A stretch of 64,000 nucleotides of DNA from Cyclobacteriaceae bacterium (GCA_030584025.1 CP129487.1:3935001-3999000); one strand, 5' to 3'. Counted from the first letter of the stretch, positions 1 to 9,607 are shown. The notes: a model not told the origin generated them from the sequence alone. Made by a program: numbers and translations.

Positions 1-30
1 TTACGTTTTCACGTTATAAATGACCCGTTT

Positions 31-2964
31 ATGTTGAAGAAAATCCTGATTGTTATTGGAATTGTTTTCGTAGTGCTGTTAGCCGCTGCGCTTATTCTTC
101 CGGTTGTTTTTAAAGATGATATTAAGGCTGCCATTGATAAGGAGCTGGCAAAATCCATCAATGCCGATGTGGTATTTGATGCAGATAATTTCAGCCTGAC
201 GCTTTTCCGGAATTTCCCCAACATTACCGTTGAGATGCGCGACTTTGGCGTAATCAACCGCGAACCATTTGCCGGTGAAGTGTTATTCGCAACCGAACGC
301 CTGGAAGTTGAAGTAAACCTAAAGGATGTATTGTTTGGCGATCAACTTCGGTTAAAGGGCATCACGTTGGTCAGCCCGCTGATCAATGTTAAGGTATTGG
401 AAGATGGCCGAGCAAACTATGACATTGCCATTGCTTCGGAGGAGCAGGAAGTAACTACGGAAGAATCGGGTGATTTTTCATTTGGCATCGATCACTGGGA
501 AGTGATCGATGGTGACATTACTTACGATGACCTTTCCTTGCCGTTTTTGTTAACATTGAAAAACGTAAATCATTCAGGTAGTGGTGATTTTACCCAGGAT
601 GTCTTCGATCTGAAAACATCCACTACAGCGGATACGGTAACAGTAAAATATGATGGCATGGAATACCTGACTAATAAACGTGCTGCTATTGATGCCATAA
701 TTTCTATCAGCGAAGAATACACAAAATATACCTTCAAGGAAAACAGCGCAAAGATCAACGACTTTGCCATGAGCTTTGATGGCTGGTTTAAAATGAATGA
801 GAATGATTATGGCATGGACATCTCATTTAACAGTCCGAAGAATACATTCAAAAGTCTATTGTCGTTGGTGCCGGGTATGTATTCTGAAAGTTTCACTGAC
901 ATAAAAACAGATGGCGAGTTGCAGTTTGCTGGTTTTGTAAAAGGCACGTACAGTGAAACTCAAATGCCGGCCTTCCAGGTAAACCTGAATGTGATGGAAG
1001 CCATGTTTCAATATCCTGATCTGCCAACGGCTGTAAATAACATTAACCTGAACATGTTGGTGGATAACAGAGACGGCAACATCGACAACACCGTAATTGA
1101 TGTGAAGAAATTCCATATGGATTTTGGTTCCAATCCGTTCGATGCGCGTGCCCTCATCAGCAAACTCTATCCCACGGAAGTGGATGCGAACATCAATGCA
1201 AAACTTAACCTGGCCGAACTCTCAAAAATGTTTCCGGTTGAAGGAATGGAAATGCGCGGCAATTACGCCATCGACTTAACAGCAAAAGGTGTGTATGACA
1301 GTTTGAAGAAAACCATTCCTTCCATCAACGCCATCATGTCGCTGGCGAATGGGTATGTAAAAACATCGGAGTTCCCATTACCGCTACAAGATTTAAAGTT
1401 CAATTCGAGCGTAAAGAATACCTCAGGCCGCATGGCTGAAACGTTCATTGCGGTAAATGATTTTTCGATGGTGATGGATGGTGAAAAATTTTCTGCTGAT
1501 ATGCTCATTCAAAACCTGGAAGACATCACCTGGGATGTGAAAGCAAACGGAGGCATTGATCTTGAAAAAATCACAAAGATATTTCCTGTAGAGGGCATGA
1601 CATTAGCTGGAAAAGTTAAGGCCGATCTGCAAACCAAAGGAAGGATGTCGGACCTGGAAGCGGAGCGTTACGACAAACTTCCTACAAGCGGCAATGCTTC
1701 ACTGCGTGAATTCAAATACGAATCCACTGATTTACCCTATGCCGTTACACTGGCTCAGGCGGATATGAGTTTTGATCCACGAAAAATTGATTTGAAACAA
1801 GTAACCGGAACAATTGGCAAAAGCGATTTCAATGTAAACGGTTCGGTGTCCAACTACATGGGCTATCTGTTTAGCCCCAATCAGTTGCTGAAGGGTTCCA
1901 TGAATTTTTCATCAACCCTGCTTGATTTGAATGAGTTCATGACCGAAACAGAAGAAACAACAGAAGAAACAGAACCTTATGGTGTTATACCAGTACCTGA
2001 AAACATCGACTTCCTGTTGAAGTCGAGCATTGCTACGGTTAAAATGATGGACTTCAATATTTCGAATGCCAAAGGTGATATCGTGGTGAAAGATGGTGTA
2101 GCTAACCTGAGTGGGTTGTCCTTTAATTTATTGGGGGGAGCGTTCACGGTAAACGGAGCGTATAATACAAAGGATATGGAGCATCCGAAGTATGACTTTG
2201 CATTAAAGATTGAAAACATGGCGCTGGCACAGGCCGCTTCTTCATTTTCAATTGTTCAGAACTATGCACCGGTAGCCGGTTTAATGAGTGGCAATTTTTC
2301 AACCGACTTTAAGCTCTCAGGCGAGTTGTTGCAAGACATGATGCCGAATTTGAAAACCGTGAATGGTGAAGGCTTGGTGAAAGTGGCACAGGCGGCCCTG
2401 AAAGAATCCAAACTTATTTCAGGGATCACCTCTCTTACCAAATTGGATGACACCAAAGAGGTGACCATGAAAGATGTGTTGATGTCGGCATCGATAAAGG
2501 ATGGTAAACTGAGTGTTAAACCATTCAATGTAAAGTTTGGTGAGTATACCACTTCAGTTACAGGCAGCACCGGTATTGATGGGTCGATCGATTATGCCTT
2601 GAAAATGGATGTGCCGGCCGGGAAGATGGGTGCACAATTGAACAGTTTTGTAAGCCAATACACCGGGGGCACATCTGATCCGAATGCGATGATTCCGGTG
2701 AACATTGGGTTGGATGGAACATTTCTTGATCCGAAGCCACAGTTGTTGATGAGTGAGCAAAAGCAACAAGTACAGCAAGCTGTTACTTCGGCAGTGAAGC
2801 AAGAAGCAGAGAAAAAAGCAACCGAGTTGGTTTCAGGATTGTTGGGTACAAAATCAGATACCACCAAAACCGATAGCACGAAAACCACTGATCCAAAGCA
2901 GAAGGTGGTTGATGAAGGTGTGAAAACAATCCAGAACTTACTGAAGAAAAAGAAGAAAAATTAA
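31..2964 (+). CDS. AsmA family protein
   Basis: The 977-aa product starts with one hydrophobic segment (about residues 4-27) and continues as a long, beta-rich, low-cysteine periplasmic region, ending in a lysine-rich tail. This is the architecture of AsmA/AsmA-like proteins, which are inner-membrane-anchored and linked to lipid traffic or outer-membrane homeostasis. The N-terminal motif around 'FRNFPNITVEMRDF' and the C-terminal stretch (about 700-900, with 'GLMSGNFSTDFKLSGEL') are typical AsmA segments. The ATG at 31 is the first in-frame start and places the membrane anchor at the N terminus. A hairpin terminator follows 10 bases after the stop, so it looks monocistronic. Family assignment is confident; the exact substrate is unknown. 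Confidence 0.88.
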   Translation: MLKKILIVIGIVFVVLLAAALILPVVFKDDIKAAIDKELAKSINADVVFDADNFSLTLFRNFPNITVEMRDFGVINREPFAGEVLFATERLEVEVNLKDVLFGDQLRLKGITLVSPLINVKVLEDGRANYDIAIASEEQEVTTEESGDFSFGIDHWEVIDGDITYDDLSLPFLLTLKNVNHSGSGDFTQDVFDLKTSTTADTVTVKYDGMEYLTNKRAAIDAIISISEEYTKYTFKENSAKINDFAMSFDGWFKMNENDYGMDISFNSPKNTFKSLLSLVPGMYSESFTDIKTDGELQFAGFVKGTYSETQMPAFQVNLNVMEAMFQYPDLPTAVNNINLNMLVDNRDGNIDNTVIDVKKFHMDFGSNPFDARALISKLYPTEVDANINAKLNLAELSKMFPVEGMEMRGNYAIDLTAKGVYDSLKKTIPSINAIMSLANGYVKTSEFPLPLQDLKFNSSVKNTSGRMAETFIAVNDFSMVMDGEKFSADMLIQNLEDITWDVKANGGIDLEKITKIFPVEGMTLAGKVKADLQTKGRMSDLEAERYDKLPTSGNASLREFKYESTDLPYAVTLAQADMSFDPRKIDLKQVTGTIGKSDFNVNGSVSNYMGYLFSPNQLLKGSMNFSSTLLDLNEFMTETEETTEETEPYGVIPVPENIDFLLKSSIATVKMMDFNISNAKGDIVVKDGVANLSGLSFNLLGGAFTVNGAYNTKDMEHPKYDFALKIENMALAQAASSFSIVQNYAPVAGLMSGNFSTDFKLSGELLQDMMPNLKTVNGEGLVKVAQAALKESKLISGITSLTKLDDTKEVTMKDVLMSASIKDGKLSVKPFNVKFGEYTTSVTGSTGIDGSIDYALKMDVPAGKMGAQLNSFVSQYTGGTSDPNAMIPVNIGLDGTFLDPKPQLLMSEQKQQVQQAVTSAVKQEAEKKATELVSGLLGTKSDTTKTDSTKTTDPKQKVVDEGVKTIQNLLKKKKKN

Positions 2965-2973
2965 TTTCAATTC

Positions 2974-3002
2974 AAGGGGCTACTAGATGCCCCTTTTTTT
3001 TA
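2974..3002 (+). terminator. Rho-independent terminator after the asmA-like gene
   Basis: A 7-bp stem (AAGGGGC / GCCCCTT) encloses an 8-base loop and runs directly into a run of eight or more T. It lies 10 bases after the stop codon. Confidence 0.85.
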
Positions 3003-3085
3003 CACCTCAATATTTCCACCTGCGGTAGGTTTGTTCTGTCGGGCTTTCCCTATTTTTAACCAACCAAAATTTTAAATCTTTAACT

Positions 3086-4648
3086 ATGAGGATTCTACTT
3101 AACGCATTGCTCATTCTGTTGCTGGTACTGCCTTCCGTGGCGCAGGAGAAAGTAGATACCGCAATGGTATCACGCATTAAAAAAGAAGGCTTTGAAAATT
3201 CACAGGTCATGAACATACTCGGTATGCTTACCGATGTGCATGGCCCTCGCTTAACCAATTCGCCCGGTTATAAAAGCGCGGCAAATTATGCCAAGGCTGA
3301 GTTGGAAAAATGGGGTTTGCAAAATGCCCACTTTGACTATTGGGATGAAGACTTTGGCAGAGGCTGGTACCTGAAAAAATTCAGCTTGCATGCTACGGCA
3401 CCGGTTTACTTTCCGGTGATTGCATTCCCGAAAGCATGGACACCTGGGATAAAAGGTAACGTTCAGGCGGAAGCTGTTTACCTGGATATTCAGAAGGAAG
3501 AAGACCTGGAGAAGTATAAAGGAAAGTTGAAAGGAAAGATTGTGTTGTTCAGTTTACCTACACCGGTGAAGCCTGGTTTTGAACCCGATGCCCGCAGGTG
3601 GGAAGAGAAGGATTTGTTGGACATGGCTAACTCAGGCCCGACTGAAGCTTTTCGTGGCAGGAGATTTTTTGCACCAACAGAACCGCAGCGGTTGGCATTC
3701 AAGAAGTGGGATATGTGTATGAAGGAGGGAGCATTAGCTATCCTTGAAGCAAGTCCGAGTTCTCGCCTTGAAGATGGTACTGTTATGGCTTCAGCAGCAA
3801 CGGTTCCCTATCCACCGGAAGCTCCTTTTGAAGGACGGTTACAATCACGTAGTGCAAATGCGCCAAAAATTTTACCGCAAGTTGTTGTTTCAGCAGAGCA
3901 CTACAACCGCATGGTGCGGCAGATTCAGCAAGGCATCCCCGTGAAACTCGAGATGGCACTTGAAACAGAGTTTACGCCAAATGAAAAAGGTTTTAATGTG
4001 ATAGCTGAAATTCCGGGTACGGATTTGAAAGATGAGGTGGTGATGATTGGTGCCCACCTGGATTCGTGGCACAGCGGAACGGGTACTACGGATAATGCTT
4101 CTGGTTCAGCCGTAATGATGGAGGCGATGCGCATCATTAAATCGTTGGGAATTAGCCCAAGAAGAACCATTCGCATTGGCCTGTGGGGAGGTGAGGAGCA
4201 GGGATTGATCGGTTCACGTAATTATGTGAAACGTGTGTATGGTGTTCGTGATGGTGAAAACATTGCTTACAAACCAGGAGCAGAGAAATTCTCCGTTTAC
4301 TTTAACATGGATAACGGCACCGGTAAATACCGCGGTGTGTACATGCAAGGCAATGAAAAAGCGCGCGTAGTGTTTCGCGAGTGGCTGAAGCCGTTTGAAA
4401 AGTTAGGCGCCTCTACATTGACGTTGCGTAACACAGGTGGCACCGATCACCTGGCATTTGATGGCATCAATTTGCCCGGTTTCCAGTTTATTCAGGACCC
4501 GATTGAATACTTTTCCCGTACACACCACACCAGCATGGATTTGTACGATAAAGCCATTGAAGAGGATTTAAAACACAACGCAGTCATGACAGCCGCATTT
4601 GCCTGGCTGGCCGCTAACCGCGATGAGTTGTTTCCAAGAAAGGATTGA
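3086..4648 (+). CDS. Secreted M28 family zinc metallopeptidase
   Basis: The 520-aa product has a signal peptide (cleavage likely after VAQ near residue 20), a PA-like insert (about 130-290) and a C-terminal M28 aminopeptidase domain (about 300-510). The metal and catalytic residues can be seen: H324 and D326 in 'GAHLDSW', bridging D336 in 'TTDNASG', catalytic E370 with E371 in 'WGGEEQG', D409 in 'NMDNG', and H480/H481 near 'SRTHHTSMD'. It should cleave N-terminal residues or dipeptides outside the cytoplasm. It is convergent with tag and separated from it by an inverted repeat that could end both transcripts. Exact specificity cannot be read from sequence. Confidence 0.93.
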   Translation: MRILLNALLILLLVLPSVAQEKVDTAMVSRIKKEGFENSQVMNILGMLTDVHGPRLTNSPGYKSAANYAKAELEKWGLQNAHFDYWDEDFGRGWYLKKFSLHATAPVYFPVIAFPKAWTPGIKGNVQAEAVYLDIQKEEDLEKYKGKLKGKIVLFSLPTPVKPGFEPDARRWEEKDLLDMANSGPTEAFRGRRFFAPTEPQRLAFKKWDMCMKEGALAILEASPSSRLEDGTVMASAATVPYPPEAPFEGRLQSRSANAPKILPQVVVSAEHYNRMVRQIQQGIPVKLEMALETEFTPNEKGFNVIAEIPGTDLKDEVVMIGAHLDSWHSGTGTTDNASGSAVMMEAMRIIKSLGISPRRTIRIGLWGGEEQGLIGSRNYVKRVYGVRDGENIAYKPGAEKFSVYFNMDNGTGKYRGVYMQGNEKARVVFREWLKPFEKLGASTLTLRNTGGTDHLAFDGINLPGFQFIQDPIEYFSRTHHTSMDLYDKAIEEDLKHNAVMTAAFAWLAANRDELFPRKD

Positions 4649-4654
4649 TTAACG

Positions 4655-4715
4655 CTTTGCGCCTTCGCGTCTTTGCGGTGAAATCTTTCAACCGCAACGA
4701 TGTGAAGGCGCAAAG
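4655..4715. repeat. REP-like inverted repeat between convergent genes
   Basis: The outer arms CTTTGCGCCTTC (4655-4666) and GAAGGCGCAAAG (4704-4715) are perfectly complementary over 12 bp. Inner arms TTGCGGTGAAA and TTTCAACCGCAA extend the hairpin after a short asymmetric bulge. It fills the 70-bp gap between two convergent stop codons, so a bidirectional terminator role is plausible. Its wording resembles the element at 8338-8433. Confidence 0.75.
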
Positions 4716-4718
4716 TTT

Positions 4719-5291
4719 TTATACCTGCCTGTAGCGAAAGCAATCCACCAGGTGATCGTTCACCAGTCCGCAGGCCTGCATGTGTGCATAGATTACCGTG
4801 CTGCCGACAAACTTAAATCCACGCTTCAGCAAATCTTTACTCAGCGCATCCGATTCTTTTGAGGTAGCTGGGATCTGTTTCATGGTTCTCCATTTGTTTA
4901 CAATCGGTTTACCATTCACGAAACTCCAGATATAATTATTGAAGCTCCCAAATTCTTTCTGAACCTCCAGAAAACGTTTGGCATTATTAACAGCCGCGTA
5001 CACTTTCAGTCGGTTGCGCACAATGCCGGGATCAAGTAAAAGTTTCTCCAATCGCTTTTCGGTAAATCGGGCAACTTTCTCCGGATCAAAGTCGGCAAAT
5101 GCCTTTCGATAACCCTCGCGTTTTTTAAGAATAATCTCCCAGCTTAAACCGGCCTGAGCGCCTTCCAGGATTAAAAATTCAAAATGGGTGCGGTCATCGT
5201 GTACCGGAACGCCCCATTCTGTATCATGGTATTCAACGTATTGATCGAATTTCAGGCACCAGGGGCAACGCGTCTTTTCTTTTGCAGGCAT
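4719..5291 (-). CDS. tag: DNA-3-methyladenine glycosylase I
   Basis: The 190-aa product has the usual Tag length. It carries the N-terminal zinc-ligand region 'RCPWC' (about residues 8-12), the 'YHDTEWGVPVHDD' block, the 'LEGAQAGLSWEIIL' helix-hairpin-helix region and the C-terminal zinc ligands in 'VNDHLVDCF'. Tag excises 3-methyladenine from alkylated DNA in base-excision repair. It reads on the minus strand, convergent with the M28 peptidase and divergent from the RidA-like gene. I see no adaptive-response regulator beside it. Confidence 0.95.
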   Translation of the reverse strand: MPAKEKTRCPWCLKFDQYVEYHDTEWGVPVHDDRTHFEFLILEGAQAGLSWEIILKKREGYRKAFADFDPEKVARFTEKRLEKLLLDPGIVRNRLKVYAAVNNAKRFLEVQKEFGSFNNYIWSFVNGKPIVNKWRTMKQIPATSKESDALSKDLLKRGFKFVGSTVIYAHMQACGLVNDHLVDCFRYRQV

Positions 5292-5375
5292 AAGTTGTGA
5301 TTGTTAGCAGAACAAAGTAAGTTTAATGGAGTGACAACCCTGTGTCAGTACCAAATTACATGTAAATAAATCGTT

Positions 5376-5891
5376 ATGAAAAAGTATACCTTTCTCTTTT
5401 GCCTTGTTCTGCTTTCCGGTTCTGTGTTTGCCCAAACACCTGAGGCAAAACTTAAAGAGCTAAATATCGAATTGTTTAAGCCGGCTGCGCCCATGGCCAA
5501 TTATGTTCGGGCGGTCCGCACCGGTAACTTGATTTTCTTGGCCGGTCACGGCCCAACGCGAGCAGACGGCACCAACATTCAGGGAAAAGTGGGCAAGGAT
5601 TTAACGATTGAACAAGGCTACGATGCTGCGCGGCAAACCGGCATTGCGTTGTTGTCAACTTTAAAATCGGAAGTAGGCGATTTGAGCAAAGTCAAACGCA
5701 TTGTAAAAGTGCTGGGCATGGTAAACTGCACGGAAGATTTCAAAGACCAACCCAAAGTGATCAATGGTTTTTCCGACCTGATGGTAGCCGTGTTTGGCGA
5801 AAAGGGGAAGCATGCCCGTTCAGCCGTAGGCATGTACGCGTTACCCTCCAACATATCGGTGGAGATTGAAATGATTGTAGAAGTGGAATAA
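5376..5891 (+). CDS. Secreted RidA/YjgF family protein
   Basis: The 171-aa product has a signal peptide ('FCLVLLSGSVFAQ', cleavage near residue 20) followed by a RidA/YjgF-YER057c domain (about 40-171). The C-terminal signature 'SVEIEMIVEVE' is typical. R148 in 'HARSAVGMY' aligns with the substrate-binding arginine (R105) of E. coli RidA, so imine deaminase chemistry is possible. RidA itself is cytosolic, so export to the periplasm suggests a different substrate. A second secreted member without this arginine lies at 13958-14392. It is followed after 13 bases by the gluconokinase. Confidence 0.88.
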   Translation: MKKYTFLFCLVLLSGSVFAQTPEAKLKELNIELFKPAAPMANYVRAVRTGNLIFLAGHGPTRADGTNIQGKVGKDLTIEQGYDAARQTGIALLSTLKSEVGDLSKVKRIVKVLGMVNCTEDFKDQPKVINGFSDLMVAVFGEKGKHARSAVGMYALPSNISVEIEMIVEVE

Positions 5892-5904
5892 GCGTTCTGC
5901 TTAC

Positions 5905-7368
5905 TTGCGCAGTCATTCTTCAATCGGTCTTGCCATCGACATCGGCACCAGCAACATTAAAGCACTTGTTGTTGATGCTGAAGGCAGGGAATTATTTTCA
6001 AACCAATTGCCCTGCGTAACGCATCATCCTCAAGCAGGTTTTTCAGAGCAGAATCCGGAGAAAATTTTTGGAGACGTTTGTCGGGCAATTCAATTGTGCC
6101 CAACTGAAATCAAGAAAGACATTTCGTTTATTAGTCTGAGTAGTGCCATGCACAGCATGATGGCTGTAGATGAAGAAGGTAATCCACTTACTCCGTTGAT
6201 TATCTGGTCTGACCTGCGCAGCAAAGATGAAAGTAACAGCATTCGCAAGAACAAACATCTTGTTGATCAACTTGCCCGAACCGGAACCCCGGTTCACCCC
6301 ATGTCGCCTTTATGCAAGATTATGTGGTGGCAGAAGCATCAACCCGAAATAATTGAGCGCGCGCATAAGTTCATTGGCATTAAAGAATACATCTGGTTCA
6401 GATTTTTTCGCTGCTATGAAGTGGATCATGGCCTTGCATCCGCAACCGGCTTATTGGATATAGAAAAGAAATCGTGGTTTGGTCCGGCTCTTGAATTGGC
6501 TGGCATTAACAGCGACAAATTATCATCACCCGTTTCAGTTTATCATCATCGTAGTATTACTAACAAGACCTTATTGACTGAGTTGGGATTGTCTTCAGCG
6601 GTTCCTGTAATAATCGGATCAAGTGATGGCTGCCTGGCGCAGTTGGGCAGCGGAGCGATGGATTCAAATGCACTTTCCTTAACCATCGGCACAAGCGGGG
6701 CGGTAAGAAGAGTGGTAAGAGGAAAGAATGACACGTATAATCCGCTCGTGTTCCGATACCTGCTCGATGAAGACACTATAATTGAGGGAGGCGCTACCAA
6801 CAACGGTGCGGTATTAATCGATTGGTTTCAAAAAAGTTTTTTGAACGAAACAATCAGCACAGAAGAATTTATTGAGCGTGCTTTCACGGCACCTCCGGGC
6901 GCTAACGGACTTCTTTTTCTTCCTTATATCTATGGAGAACGCGCTCCACTGTATGATCCGGATGCATCCGGTATTTTCTTGGGGATGCACCAGCAACATC
7001 GGCAGGAACATGTTATGCGCGCTTTGCTGGAGGGGATCGTTTTTGCGCTCTACGATATTGCCACACTGATTGAAAACAACAGCGGAGCATACGGGCACAT
7101 TATTGCAAGTGGAGGTTTTGTGCGTTCGCACAAGTGGTTGCAACTTGTGGCGGATGTTTTCGGCAAGCCGGTTCATGTTCCTCAGCGCGAAGATGCCTCG
7201 GCATGGGGAGCAGCCTTGTTGGGCTTCAGCGCCCTTGATATCCCCACTCATGTTGGTGTAGTACAGACGACCACCATTTATCCAAACGAATCCGTGCATC
7301 AGCAATACAAAATCCAGTGGGAGCAATTCAAAAAATTACAGGTATTGAGTCAATCGTTCCGGTCTTGA
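5905..7368 (+). CDS. Gluconokinase, FGGY carbohydrate kinase family
   Basis: This 487-aa FGGY kinase has the N-terminal ATPase-fold motif 'LAIDIGTSNIKAL' (about residues 8-20), a substrate-side region near 'SLSSAMHSMM' and the second-domain phosphate motif 'LTIGTSGAVRR' (about 260-270). Length and motifs fit GntK of the FGGY type rather than the small GntK/IdnK type. The downstream 6-phosphogluconate dehydrogenase strongly favours gluconate as substrate. The only start that fits the family N terminus is TTG at 5905, since no ATG lies between the upstream in-frame region and the first motif. Another sugar (e.g. xylulose) is the main alternative. Confidence 0.85.
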   Translation: MRSHSSIGLAIDIGTSNIKALVVDAEGRELFSNQLPCVTHHPQAGFSEQNPEKIFGDVCRAIQLCPTEIKKDISFISLSSAMHSMMAVDEEGNPLTPLIIWSDLRSKDESNSIRKNKHLVDQLARTGTPVHPMSPLCKIMWWQKHQPEIIERAHKFIGIKEYIWFRFFRCYEVDHGLASATGLLDIEKKSWFGPALELAGINSDKLSSPVSVYHHRSITNKTLLTELGLSSAVPVIIGSSDGCLAQLGSGAMDSNALSLTIGTSGAVRRVVRGKNDTYNPLVFRYLLDEDTIIEGGATNNGAVLIDWFQKSFLNETISTEEFIERAFTAPPGANGLLFLPYIYGERAPLYDPDASGIFLGMHQQHRQEHVMRALLEGIVFALYDIATLIENNSGAYGHIIASGGFVRSHKWLQLVADVFGKPVHVPQREDASAWGAALLGFSALDIPTHVGVVQTTTIYPNESVHQQYKIQWEQFKKLQVLSQSFRS

Positions 7369-7422
7369 GTCGGGGTTTAAGCAAGAATGTTTTAATTTTA
7401 GCGTTCACCAAACCCTGTTCGC

Positions 7423-8319
7423 ATGCAACTCGGACTCATCGGCTTAGGTAAAATGGGCCACAACCTTGCCCTCAACTTTACGCGGAACAACCATAAAGTG
7501 TATGGGTACGACACCAGTTCGGCTGCTTTGGAACGGCTCAAAGGCGATGGCGTGTCAACGTGTTCTTCGCTGGAAGAAATGGTGCACAACTTACCTGCGC
7601 GAAAAGTAATCTGGATAATGGTACCTGCCGGGAAAACGGTTGACATCATCATCAATAACTTATCGCAATACCTTCGGCCGGGCGATGTAATTATTGACGG
7701 AGGCAATTCGAATTATAAAGACTCACAAACGCGTGGGCGTGAGCTTGAAAAAGTCGGCATTCATTTACTCGATTGTGGAACCAGCGGAGGAGTTGATGGC
7801 GCGTTGCATGGTGTGTGCACCATGATTGGCGGAGCCCCAGATGTATTTAGTTACTGTGAACCATTGTTCAAATCCATTTCCGTTGAAAACGGATACCTGT
7901 ATTGCGGCCCCATCGGCTGCGGGCATTTTGTAAAGATGGTGCATAACGGTATAGAGTACGGCATGATGCAGGCCATAGGCGAAGGCTTTGAGTTGATGAA
8001 CAAATTCAATCCCGATCTGGACCTGGCTTCGGTCGCCCGTGTATGGAATCATGGCTCTGTCGTACGCAGTTGGTTAATGGAGTTATCACAACGTGCGCTC
8101 GAAAAGGATAAGAACCTGGAATCAATTAAAGGAGTAGCGCATTCTTCAGGCGAAGGCAAGTGGGCGGTAGAAAGTGCATTGGACATGGGCGTGTCGCTAC
8201 CGGTGATAACCCTTTCGTTATTGATGCGTTACCGCACCCAAACCGATGACACCCTTTCCGGCAAACTGGTAGCCGCTTTGCGCAACGAGTTTGGTGGACA
8301 TGGTGTGGAGCGGAAGTAA
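7423..8319 (+). CDS. gnd: 6-phosphogluconate dehydrogenase, short form (decarboxylating)
   Basis: The 298-aa product is the short, ~300-residue 6PGDH type. It has the Rossmann motif 'GLIGLGKMG' at residues 3-11, the substrate motif 'DCGTSGG' near 120 and the catalytic helix 'KMVHNGIEYGMMQ' near 170. It oxidises and decarboxylates 6-phosphogluconate to ribulose-5-phosphate. Strand beta-2 ends 'VYGYDTSS', with an Asp where NADP-preferring enzymes usually carry Asn-Arg; this suggests NAD preference (inference). It sits 54 bases after the gluconokinase, giving gluconate to 6PG to Ru5P in one locus. Confidence 0.92.
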   Translation: MQLGLIGLGKMGHNLALNFTRNNHKVYGYDTSSAALERLKGDGVSTCSSLEEMVHNLPARKVIWIMVPAGKTVDIIINNLSQYLRPGDVIIDGGNSNYKDSQTRGRELEKVGIHLLDCGTSGGVDGALHGVCTMIGGAPDVFSYCEPLFKSISVENGYLYCGPIGCGHFVKMVHNGIEYGMMQAIGEGFELMNKFNPDLDLASVARVWNHGSVVRSWLMELSQRALEKDKNLESIKGVAHSSGEGKWAVESALDMGVSLPVITLSLLMRYRTQTDDTLSGKLVAALRNEFGGHGVERK

Positions 8320-8337
8320 CGGAATCTCAAAAAGACA

Positions 8338-8433
8338 TTAACCACAAAGAACTCAAAGATGGCACCAAGTTCACGGAGAAAAACCTAGACTCTCTGTCTA
8401 CTCCGTGTAAAACTTTGTGCGTTCTGTGGTTTT
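8338..8433. repeat. REP-like inverted repeat between convergent genes
   Basis: The left arm begins TTAACCACAAAGAAC and includes TTCACGGAG near 8370. The right arm has CTCCGTGTAA (8401-8410) and GTTCTGTGGTTTT (8421-8433). Together they form a long imperfect hairpin occupying most of the 131-bp gap between the convergent gnd and trans-sulfuration genes. The 'CACAAAG/CTTTG' wording resembles the element at 4655-4715, suggesting the same family of dispersed palindromes. Confidence 0.65.
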
Positions 8434-8450
8434 GGATTTTTGGTGTATGA

Positions 8451-9587
8451 TTATGATAGCGCCTGTTCCAAATCCTGAATCAAATCCTCCACCTCTTCAA
8501 TCCCAACTGAGAACCTTATCAGGTTGTCGGTTACGTTAATCTTGGCGCGCTCTTCAGCACTCATTTTGGCATGCGATGTTTTTACCGGTGAACAAATCGT
8601 GCTTTCCACTCCACCCAAACTCAATGCCCGCTTGATCAATTTCAATCGGCCCATAAAAGCATGTGGATCACCCATCACTTCAAACGAGAGCATCCCTCCA
8701 AAGCCACCCGGCATCTGCGCTTTGGCAATTGTGTGTCCGGGATGATCGGGTAAACCGGGATAATACACCTTTCCAACTTTTTTATGCGTCTTCAGCCATT
8801 GTGCCAGTTTCAATGCATTTTCATTTTGTTGCCGCACGCGCAGCACAATGGTTTTTAAGCTGCGCTCCACCATCCAACACGTGTGCGCATCCAACGATCC
8901 GCCAAAGTGAAACGCGCTGTTCCAGATTTGTTTGATGTGTGCGGCTGAGGCCACGGCCACACCACAACACAAATCACTGTGCCCGCCAATGTATTTTGTT
9001 CCGCTGTGCGTCACCACATCAATGCCCAGGTCGATTGGATTTTGATTAACCGGAGAGGCAAACGTATTATCGATGATGGTGATGAGGTTATGTTTTTTGG
9101 CAATGGCGGCAACGGCTTTAATATCCGTAATGGTAAGTGTTGGGTTGGAGGGTGTTTCAATATAGATCACTTTCGTGTTGGGCCGGATGGCTTGCTCGAA
9201 TGCTTCGGGGTTAGTGCCATCCACCAGGGTATAGTCGATGCCGAATTTGGGGAACTCTACGGCCACCGCGTTAAATGTGCCGCCATATAAATCGTTTTGG
9301 AGCACGGCATGATCACCTTGTTTAAGAAAAGCAAAGAAGGAAGTCATGATTGCGGCCAGGCCGGAGCTGAACACCAGCGCATCTTCTCCGTTTTCGAGGG
9401 CCGCCATTTTTTGAGCCACGGCTCGTTGGTTTGGGGTGTTGAAATAGCGCGGGTACTGCGTTTCTCCTGTGCCTTCATAGTCGTATGCGGAGGCCGGGAA
9501 GATGGGGTTAACCGTTCCTTTGTACAGAGAATCTCCGGGTGAGCCTGCATGAACGCTTTGTGTCAGTTTGGATGAGCCGTGTGCCAT
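8451..9587 (-). CDS. Cys/Met-metabolism PLP-dependent enzyme (cystathionine gamma-synthase/lyase type)
   Basis: The 378-aa product is a fold-type I PLP enzyme of the trans-sulfuration family. Visible markers are 'FSSGLAAIMT' (about residue 73), 'YIETPSNPTL' (about 147), the PLP lysine in 'THSGTKYIGGHSD' (about 195) and the C-terminal 'RFSVGIEEVEDL'. Members synthesise or split cystathionine, or release methanethiol from methionine. I cannot separate MetB, MetC and CTH activities by eye, so no symbol is given. It reads leftward, convergent with gnd. The sequence upstream of its start has a TATCTTTA -7-like element. Confidence 0.9.
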   Translation of the reverse strand: MAHGSSKLTQSVHAGSPGDSLYKGTVNPIFPASAYDYEGTGETQYPRYFNTPNQRAVAQKMAALENGEDALVFSSGLAAIMTSFFAFLKQGDHAVLQNDLYGGTFNAVAVEFPKFGIDYTLVDGTNPEAFEQAIRPNTKVIYIETPSNPTLTITDIKAVAAIAKKHNLITIIDNTFASPVNQNPIDLGIDVVTHSGTKYIGGHSDLCCGVAVASAAHIKQIWNSAFHFGGSLDAHTCWMVERSLKTIVLRVRQQNENALKLAQWLKTHKKVGKVYYPGLPDHPGHTIAKAQMPGGFGGMLSFEVMGDPHAFMGRLKLIKRALSLGGVESTICSPVKTSHAKMSAEERAKINVTDNLIRFSVGIEEVEDLIQDLEQALS

Positions 9588-9607
9588 GGTGCATGATAAG
9601 TTTGCGC

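Noticed and set aside
6814..7326. 170-aa open frame on the minus strand
   Set aside because: It lies entirely antisense to the FGGY kinase motifs and shows no recognisable domain.
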